From the NCBI GenBank assembly GCA_016715645.1, contig JADJZR010000003.1:1-64000 (forward strand): a stretch of 64,000 nucleotides of DNA, written 5' to 3'. The position numbers and the translations under genes are program-made. This DNA is from Elusimicrobiota bacterium. GTDB taxonomy: Bacteria; Elusimicrobiota; Elusimicrobia; FEN-1173. This document shows, in pieces, positions 57,889 to 64,000 of the stretch (the stretch's first letter is position 1; each line of letters starts with the position of its first letter). The notes below the pieces were generated by a model. That model did no database searches and was not told the origin of the DNA. It saw nothing but the letters and a program-made list of their open reading frames with translations.

Positions 57889-57914
57889 TCCGCCCCGTCG
57901 CTCCCGTCAACTGA
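46577..57914 (-). CDS. Giant protein, 942-bp repeat stalk, broken by small indels
   Basis: In this assembly the stalk is cut into overlapping minus-strand frames: 46577-47458, 47400-47900, 47713-49779, 49592-50128, 50083-50802, 50762-51298, 51274-51561, 51697-52002, 51842-52495, 52492-52980, 52952-53443, 53440-54057, 54054-54614, 54559-54864, 54836-55465, 55462-55918, 55860-57233 and 57288-57653. Every one encodes part of the same 314-residue unit, and each break lies at a 1-3 base indel relative to an intact sister unit. I read them as one continuous coding stretch of roughly 4,000 residues with consensus errors. If the indels are real, this would be a multiply broken pseudogene, which is hard to reconcile with the near absence of substitutions and with intact frames on both sides. 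Confidence 0.7.
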
Positions 57915-60874
57915 CCCAACGCATTAAACTGATACCGCACCGTCGTCACACTGTGGTTATACCCGTGCTCGTTCGCACCATACCTGGTCCCATTGGATTT
58001 CAACGCGTCCGATATCGTCACGCTCTGTACCACCTGCGCTTGGCCCAAGAGGATCGCATACGTATTCTCCGTCAACGACTCCGTCGCCTGGTCCTCATCA
58101 TGCCTATTCGTCCATACCTCTTGTTCAACGAGCCCGTTTTTGTTCTCGTCCCCTGTATCCTTCCCGTCCTCCCCCAGAATACCCGTGAATGTCTCATAAT
58201 CCAGCCGATCGTCCTGATCCGTGTCCCCAGTCACGTAGTAACGATAAACAAAGTTGTCGTTTTCATCTTTAAATAAAGTCTCCCCCGAATCCTGTCTCCC
58301 ATTCCGGTTCAGGTCCCCCTTAATCACTTTTTCTCGCGCTGGGGTTGTCACGTTCTGGTTTTGCTCGCTCACCGTCCCCCCCGTCGCGCCCGTCAGCTGG
58401 CCCAACGCATTGAACTGATACTGAACCGTTGTCACGCTGTGGCTCCACCCGTGCGACAAGCTCGTCACAAGATTCGGATTTTCGGCGGTCCCCCGGTTCA
58501 CCTCTTCCGTCTTCGCTAGCACCTCCAATTTCCCGTTCACTAGTTTCGCCGCGTCCGTCGTCGTGACGCTCTTCACCACCTGCGCTTGACCCAGAATAAT
58601 CGCATACGTGTTCTCCGTCTCCGACACCGTCATCTGGTCCACCCACTTATACGTCCACGTCTCCGCTGTTAGGTCCAACCGACCGTCTCCATCCACATCT
58701 TCAGTGTCTAATTTCTCGTTACCATTCACATCCTCGTTATCCTCTAATATCCCGTTTCCGTTTGTGTCTTCCGTAAACAACTGCCCATCCCCATCCATAT
58801 CCTCCGAAACGTCCCTATTTCCATCTTTATCCAAGTCTCCCGCGATCGTTCCGTCTGCATTCAGATCCGCCGTCTTTACCTTCAAATTATGCGTCCCCAC
58901 ACTCCTCCCTGTCGCTCCGGTCAGCTGGCCCAGCTCATTGAACTGGAACTGCACCGTTGTCACCGTAAAGCTATGCCCGTGTTCTGTCACATCAATCACA
59001 TTCCCGTCCTGGTCGACCGCATTGTTCTTCGTTACACTCATCACCACCTGCGCTTGACCCAAAATGATTGCATACGTGTTTTCAGTTTCACTTTTTGTCA
59101 TTTGGTCAACCCACTCATAACTCCATCCCTCACGATCTTCAACACCATCCTTGTCTTCGTCGCCGGTGTCCTTTCCATCCTCCCCTGACGTGTTAGTGAA
59201 CGTTTCGAAATCCAAATTGTCGTCCATGTCCGCATCGCCCACGATGTACATTCCATACACAACCTCATTATTGTCGTTTCTTTCAAATGATTCCCCCTCA
59301 TTCTCAACCCCATCCCGGTTTAAATCTCCTTTAATGACAGACTCACGTAACGGTGTTTTGACTTTCATGTTCTGGGTCCCAACACTCCATCCTGTCGCTC
59401 CCGTCAATTGTCCCAGAGCATTGAATTGATACTGTACAGTTGTTAGCGAATAACTGAAATTGTGACTATTTTGGACTTCGTTCTTAACAAAAGCGCCGTT
59501 AAGGGTTGTCGCATTCCAGGTCTTGGTCTCACTCGTTACCACCTGCGCCTGGCCGAGGAAGACTGCATAGGTATTCTTAACCTCAGAAACAGTTGGCAAA
59601 ACCAAAAACTCATATTCCCAATTTTCATTCTCATCGAGAAAATCGTCTTCATTTGTGTCTCCCACAATTTTATCGTTCACCCTTTTTGCGGTTTTAACTA
59701 AACTATTGGCCCAAACATTCGTAAACCCTTCGGCCCCGGTCAGTTGCCCACTGGAGTTGAATGTGTAATTTACTGTCGTTTCCGAATGACTAAAATTATG
59801 GGAGGTGGGAACTTCGTTTTTATTAAACGTGGTTCCGCTTAATGTTGCATTCCATGTATTTGTTACGCTCTTCACCACCTGCGCTTGCCCCAAAATGATC
59901 GCATAGGTATTGTTCGTTTCCGACACAGTGGGCTGATTCACCATTGTGTAAGTCCAAATCTCTGCCGCAAGGTCCAAACGTCCGTCCCCATCCACATCCT
60001 CATTGTCTAATTTACTGTTATTGTTCACATCCTCACCCTCGTCCAAGTTCCCGTTCCCGTTAATGTCCTCCGTGTTCAGTTGCCCATTTAAATTAACATC
60101 TTCCGCAACGTCTTGATTTCCATCTTTATCAAGATCTCCCGTGATCGTCCCATCCGCGTCCAAGTCCACTGACTTCACCTTCGCGTTTTGCATCCCAACG
60201 CTCCCACCCGTCGCGCCCGTCAACTGGCCCTTCTCGTTAAAGACGTAGTTTACCACCGTCTCGCTGTGGTTATGCCCGTGATCCGTCGCCCCGATCACAT
60301 TCCCGTCTTCGTCCACCGCGTCACTCTTCGTTTCGCTCCGCACCACCTGCGCTTGCCCCAATATCACCGCATACCTGTTATCCGTCTCAGACCTCATCGT
60401 CTGGTTCTCAGTCCCCCACACCTCCCCAGCCTCTTCCACTCCGTCTTGGTCCGTGTCACCCGTCACCACCCACTTATACTTCACCGTCTCTCCGTCCTCT
60501 TCATACCCGTCCACCACGCGCGTCGACGTCGCCACACGCTGGTTCGACGTCCCCACCGTTCGCCCCGTCGCGCCCGTCAACTGGCCCTTCTCGTTAAATA
60601 CGTAGTTTACCACCGTCTCGCTGTGGCTGTGCCCGTGATCCGTCGCCCCGATCACATTCCCGTCTTCGTCCACCGCGTCACTCTTCGTTTCGCTCCGCAC
60701 CACCTGCGCTTGACCCAATATCACCGCATACGTGTTATCCGTCACAGACTTCATCGTCTGGTTCTCCGTCCCCCACACCTCCCCAGCCTCTTCCACTCCG
60801 TCTTGGTCCGTGTCACCCGTCACCACCCACTTATACTTCACCGTCTCTCCGTCCTCTTCATACCCGGCCGCCAC
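57608..60874 (-). CDS. Giant protein, diverse repeat segment
   Basis: A 1088-residue frame with about eight core modules that differ more from each other than those in either flanking array. Variants include TYAVFLGQAQVVTSETKTW, TYAIILGQAQVVMSVTKNN and TYAILLGQAQVVQSVTISD, with inserts from one Ca2+ loop (GDTDQDGVEEAGE) to a five-loop cassette (GDLDKDGNRDVSEDMDGDG and onward). Some inserts carry GDADMDDNLDFETFTN or GDTDQDDRLDYETFTG, also found at 43,400-44,600. This part is locally AT-richer than the arrays. It is continuous with the 314-residue array on one side and the 119-residue array on the other, apart from indels near 57,650 and 60,880. Confidence 0.75.
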   Translation of the reverse strand: MAAGYEEDGETVKYKWVVTGDTDQDGVEEAGEVWGTENQTMKSVTDNTYAVILGQAQVVRSETKSDAVDEDGNVIGATDHGHSHSETVVNYVFNEKGQLTGATGRTVGTSNQRVATSTRVVDGYEEDGETVKYKWVVTGDTDQDGVEEAGEVWGTENQTMRSETDNRYAVILGQAQVVRSETKSDAVDEDGNVIGATDHGHNHSETVVNYVFNEKGQLTGATGGSVGMQNAKVKSVDLDADGTITGDLDKDGNQDVAEDVNLNGQLNTEDINGNGNLDEGEDVNNNSKLDNEDVDGDGRLDLAAEIWTYTMVNQPTVSETNNTYAIILGQAQVVKSVTNTWNATLSGTTFNKNEVPTSHNFSHSETTVNYTFNSSGQLTGAEGFTNVWANSLVKTAKRVNDKIVGDTNEDDFLDENENWEYEFLVLPTVSEVKNTYAVFLGQAQVVTSETKTWNATTLNGAFVKNEVQNSHNFSYSLTTVQYQFNALGQLTGATGWSVGTQNMKVKTPLRESVIKGDLNRDGVENEGESFERNDNNEVVYGMYIVGDADMDDNLDFETFTNTSGEDGKDTGDEDKDGVEDREGWSYEWVDQMTKSETENTYAIILGQAQVVMSVTKNNAVDQDGNVIDVTEHGHSFTVTTVQFQFNELGQLTGATGRSVGTHNLKVKTADLNADGTIAGDLDKDGNRDVSEDMDGDGQLFTEDTNGNGILEDNEDVNGNEKLDTEDVDGDGRLDLTAETWTYKWVDQMTVSETENTYAIILGQAQVVKSVTTTDAAKLVNGKLEVLAKTEEVNRGTAENPNLVTSLSHGWSHSVTTVQYQFNALGQLTGATGGTVSEQNQNVTTPAREKVIKGDLNRNGRQDSGETLFKDENDNFVYRYYVTGDTDQDDRLDYETFTGILGEDGKDTGDENKNGLVEQEVWTNRHDEDQATESLTENTYAILLGQAQVVQSVTISDALKSNGTRYGANEHGYNHSVTTVRYQFNALGQLTGATGRTVGASTAMVKTYKGVVDAAGNAVMERVDVDGNGSVGLEDSIGDVNGDNLVNAADARAANVDRNGDRRLNEDDLYTYKQKWRRGRRRRRRGRVR

Positions 60875-63800
60875 ACAGTCGATGTTGCCCGCTGGTTCGA
60901 CGTCCCCACCGTTCGCCCCGTCGCGCCCGTCAACTGACCCTTCTCGTTAAATACGTAGTTTACCACCGTCTCGCTGTGGCTGTGCCCGTGATCCGTCGCC
61001 CCGATCACATTCCCGTCTTGGTCCACCACGTCACTCTTCGTTTCGCTCCTCACCACCTGCGCTTGCCCCAAAATCACCGCATACTTGTTATCCGTCACAG
61101 ACCTCATCGTCTGGTTCTCCGTCCCCCACACCTCCCCAGCCTCTTCCACTCCGTCTTGGTCCGTGTCACCCGTCACCACCCACTTATACTTCACCGTCTC
61201 TCCGTCCTCTTCATACCCGTCCGCCACAGGAGTCGACGTCGCCACACGCTGGTTCGACGTCCCCACCGTTCGCCCCGTCGCGCCCGTCAACTGACCCTTC
61301 TCGTTAAATACGTAGTTTACCACCGTCTCGCTGTGGCTGTGCCCGTGATCCGTTGCCCCGATCACATTCCCGTCTTCGTCCACCGCGTCGCTTGTCGTTT
61401 CGCTCCGCACCACCTGCGCTTGCCCCAATATCACCGCATACGTGTTCTTCGTCACTGACTTCATCGTCTGGTTCTCCGTCCCCCACACCTCCCCAGCCTC
61501 TTCCACTCCGTCTTGGTCCCCTTCGTCACCACCACTTATACTTCACCGTCTCTCCGTCCTCTGCATGGCCGTCCGCCACACGAGTCGACGTCGCCACACG
61601 CTGGTTCGACGTCCCCACCGTTCGCCCCGTCGCGCCCGTCAACTGACCCTTCTCGTTAAATACGTAGTTTACCACCGTCTCGCTGTGGCTGTGCCCGTGA
61701 TCCGTTGCCCCGATCACATTCCCGTCTTCGTCCACCGCGTCGCTTGTCGTTTCGCTCCGCACCACCTGCGCTTGCCCCAATATCACCGCATACGTGTTCA
61801 TCGTCTCTGACCTCATCGTCTGGTTCTCCGTCCCCACACCTCCCCAGCCTCTTCCACTCCGTCTTGGTCCGTGTCCCCCGTCACCACCCACTTATACTTC
61901 ACCGTCTCTCCGTCCTCTTCATACCCGTCCACCACGCGAGTCGATGTTGCCACCCGCTGGTTCGACGTCCCCACCGTTCGCCCCGTCGCGCCCGTCAACT
62001 GACCCTTCTCGTTAAATACGTAGTTTACCACCGTCTCGCTGTGGCTGTGCCCGTGATCCGTCACCCCGATCACATTCCCGTCTTGGTCCACCGCGTCACT
62101 CTCCGTTTCGCTCCTCACCACCTGCGCTTGCCCCAATATCACCGCATACTTGTTATCCGTCACAGACTTCATCGTCTGGTTCTCCGTCCCCCACACCTCC
62201 CCAGCCTCTTCCACTCCGTCTTGGTCCGTGTCACCCGTCACCACCCACTTATACTTCACCGTCTCTCCGTCCTCTTCATACCCGTCCACCACGCGAGTCG
62301 ATGTTGCCACACGCTGGTTCGACGTCCCCACCGTTCGCCCCGTCGCGCTCGTCAACTGGCCTTTCTCGTTAAATACGTAGTTCACTACCGTCTCGCTGTG
62401 GTTATGCCCGTGATCCGTCGCCCCGATCACATTCCCGTCTTCGTCCACCGCGTCACTCTTCGTTTCGCTCCGCACCACCTGCGCTTGACCCAATATCACC
62501 GCATACCTGTTATCCGTCTCAGACCTCATCGTCTGATTCTCCGTCCCCACACCTCCCCAGCCTCTTCCACTCCGTCTTGGTCCGTGTCCCCGTCACCACC
62601 CACTTATACTTCACCGTCTCTCCGTCCTCTTCATACCCGTCCACCACGCGCGTCGATGTTGCCACACGCTGGTTCGACGTCCCCACCGTTCGCCCCGTCG
62701 CGCTCGTCAACTGGCCTTTCTCGTTAAATACGTAGTTCACTACCGTCTCGCTGTGGTTATGCCCGTGATCCGTCGCCCCGATCACATTCCCGTCTTCGTC
62801 CACCGCGTCACTCTTCGTTTCGCTCCGCACCACCTGCGCTTGACCCAATATCACCGCATACCTGTTATCCGTCTCAGACCTCATCGTCTGGTTCTCCGTC
62901 CCCACACCTCCCCAGCCTCTTCCACTCCGTCTTGGTCCGTGTCACCCGTCACCACCCACTTATACTTCACCGTCTCTCCGTCCTCTTCATACCCGTCCAC
63001 CACGCGCGTCGACGTCGCGACCCGCTGGTTCGACGTTCCCTCCGTTCGCCCCGTCGCGCTCGTCAACTGGCCTTTCTCGTTAAATACGTAGTTCACTACC
63101 GTCTCGCTGTGGTTATGCCCGTGATCCGTCGCCCCGATCACATTCCCGTCTTCGTCCACCGCGTCACTCTTCGTTTCGCTCCGCACCACCTGCGCTTGAC
63201 CCAATATCACCGCATACCTGTTATCCGTCTCAGACCTCATCGTCTGGTTCTCCGTCCCCCACACCTCCCCAGCCTCTTCCACTCCGTCTTGGTCCGTGTC
63301 CCCAACCACCACCCACTTATACTTCACCGTCTCTCCGTCCTCTTCATACCCGTCCACCACGCGCGTCGATGTTGCCACACGCTGGTTCGACGTCCCCACC
63401 GTTCGCCCCGTCGCGCTCGTCAACTGGCCTTTCTCGTTAAATACGTAGTTCACTACCGTCTCGCTGTGGTTATGCCCGTGATCCGTCGCCCCGATCACAT
63501 TCCCGTCTTCGTCCACCGCGTCACTCTTCGTTTCGCTCCGCACCACCTGCGCTTGACCCAATATCACCGCATACCTGTTATCCGTCTCAGACCTCATCGT
63601 CTGGTTCTCCGTCCCCCACACCTCCCCAGCCTCTTCCACTCCGTCTTGGTCCGTGTCCCCCGTCACCACCCACTTATACTTCACCGTCTCTCCGTCCTCT
63701 TCATACCCGTCCACCACGCGCGTCGATGTTGCCACACGCTGGTTCGACGTCCCCACCGTTCGCCCCGTCGCGCTCGTCAACTGGCCTTTCTCGTTAAATA

Positions 63801-64000
63801 CGTAGTTCACTACCGTCTCGCTGTGGTTATGCCCGTGATCCGTCGCCCCGATCACATTCCCGTCTTCGTCCACCGCGTCACTCTTCGTTTCGCTCCGCAC
63901 CACCTGCGCTTGACCCAATATCACCGCATACCTGTTATCCGTCTCAGACCTCATCGTCTGGTTCTCCGTCCCCCACACCTCCCCAGCCTCTTCCACTCCG
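60190..64000 (-). repeat. 357-bp (119-aa) tandem array running off the right edge
   Basis: Plus-strand GTTCGCCCCGTCGCG anchors lie at 60558, 60911, 61268, 61620, 61976, 62333, 62688, 63044, 63401 and 63758, a period of 357 bp (119 codons) or a few bases less. Each unit has one core (NRYAVILGQAQVVRSETKSDA, DHGHNHSETVVNYVFNEKGQLT) and one short insert with a single loop, GDTDQDGVEEAGEVWG. Copies differ by a handful of substitutions (NHSETV/SHSETV, LTSATG/LTGATG) and by small indels. At least ten copies are visible and the array continues past base 64000. Confidence 0.9.
60838..64000 (-). CDS. Giant protein, N-terminal-most visible repeats, truncated by window edge
   Basis: Frames 60838-61506, 61526-61891, 61813-62550, 62519-62905 and 62881-63996 each encode successive 119-residue units and break at indels such as loss of one C in CCCCCACACC (near 61835, 62545 and 62905). 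Repaired, they form one frame that remains open at the right edge, so neither the start codon nor any export signal is visible. Each unit contributes a beta-rich core and one Ca2+-type loop. The abundance of Thr, Val, Asp and Glu and the lack of Cys fit an extracellular stalk. Confidence 0.7.

Larger units (their letters stand above)
9677..64000 (-). other. Reconstructed giant gene (3' 54.3 kb; 5' end beyond the window)
   Basis: All minus-strand frames from the right edge to the TAG at 9677-9679 read as parts of one polypeptide. Adjacent pieces join when small indels are repaired, for example removing one T at 40559-40565 fuses SALAGRFF to VGRQDLIDSL, and in the repeat arrays each break falls inside a unit that is intact in neighbouring copies. 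The one exception is an in-frame TAG at 23648-23650. Nowhere in this span is there an intergenic gap, a signal peptide after a stop, or a clear ribosome-binding site that would support separate genes. If continuous, the product exceeds 18,000 residues. The order from N to C is repeat stalk, beta-rich and RHS-like body, membrane segments, SecA-like helicase, membrane segments, coiled coil, zincin-like motif, C-terminal domain. The start codon, promoter and secretion signal lie off the right edge. Confidence 0.75.

Noticed and set aside
56070..57914. Long plus-strand frames rich in Arg and His opposite the repeat array (the longest 614 codons; others throughout 45.7-57.9 kb)
   Set aside because: They are antisense to the repeat units, repeat with the same 942-bp period, have a low-complexity Arg/His/Leu composition, and arise because the sense codons contain few complements of stop codons. 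The minus-strand frame carries the recognisable domains.
60190..64000. CRISPR array
   Set aside because: The repeats are 357 bp long, contiguous, and encode protein in frame; there are no short direct repeats with unique spacers.

Overview
The window is almost entirely coding and is dominated by one enormous minus-strand coding unit. It enters from beyond the right edge (64000) and stops at 9677, so at least 54.3 kb (about 18,100 codons) are visible and the N-terminus is outside the window. The left 9.6 kb holds two plus-strand genes. Genes of this size, with long Ca2+-loop repeat arrays, RHS/YD-like segments, a SecA-like helicase and membrane segments in one chain, have been reported mainly from Candidatus Omnitrophota and a few related host-associated or predatory bacterial lineages. 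I infer an Omnitrophota-like Gram-negative bacterium; there is no rRNA, tRNA or marker gene to confirm this.

Layout. 1-1446 (+): 3' part of a gene whose protein has a QDAH/VEG start and a C-terminal GGFH motif, resembling the TraB/Tiki/ChaN-like group. 1416/1610-9649 (+): a very large membrane-anchored AAA+/Lon-type protein built as a tandem duplication; the first protease module keeps the Ser-Lys dyad (S1028/K1071) and the second keeps Ser but has lost the Lys. 9656-9676: a hairpin exactly between two convergent stop codons. 9677-64000 (-): the giant gene.

Reading the giant protein from N to C (right to left): a 119-aa (357 bp) tandem array at 60.2-64 kb; more diverged repeats at 57.9-60.2 kb; a 314-aa (942 bp) higher-order tandem array at 45.66-57.9 kb; diverging repeats at 41.6-45.7 kb; a large beta-rich/RHS-like stretch with glycine-rich membrane segments (35.3-40.6 kb); a 389-codon tandem duplication (about 31.9-34.1 kb); a long beta-rich region (26.4-31.9 kb); a membrane region (24.8-26.3 kb); then, after an in-frame TAG, a SecA-like SF2 helicase domain (20.3-22.4 kb), further membrane segments, a coiled coil, an HExxH zincin-like motif and a C-terminal domain.

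The gene is broken in this assembly at many places. In the 942-bp array I could reconcile unit lengths (937-943 bp) with a short list of indels, mostly in C, T or A runs, on a background with almost no substitutions. That pattern points to consensus errors in a long-read assembly more than to real decay. The same kind of indel in a T7 run at 40559-40565 splits two otherwise continuous reading frames, and one in an A8 run at 1422-1429 hides the N-terminal membrane anchor of the Lon-like gene. The in-frame TAG at 23648-23650 is not an indel and needs separate explanation.

Working picture (inference): a surface or envelope-spanning giant protein with a Ca2+-stiffened repetitive stalk and an energy-using, partly membrane-embedded C-terminal machine, encoded convergently with a membrane AAA+ protease of unusual double-Lon architecture.
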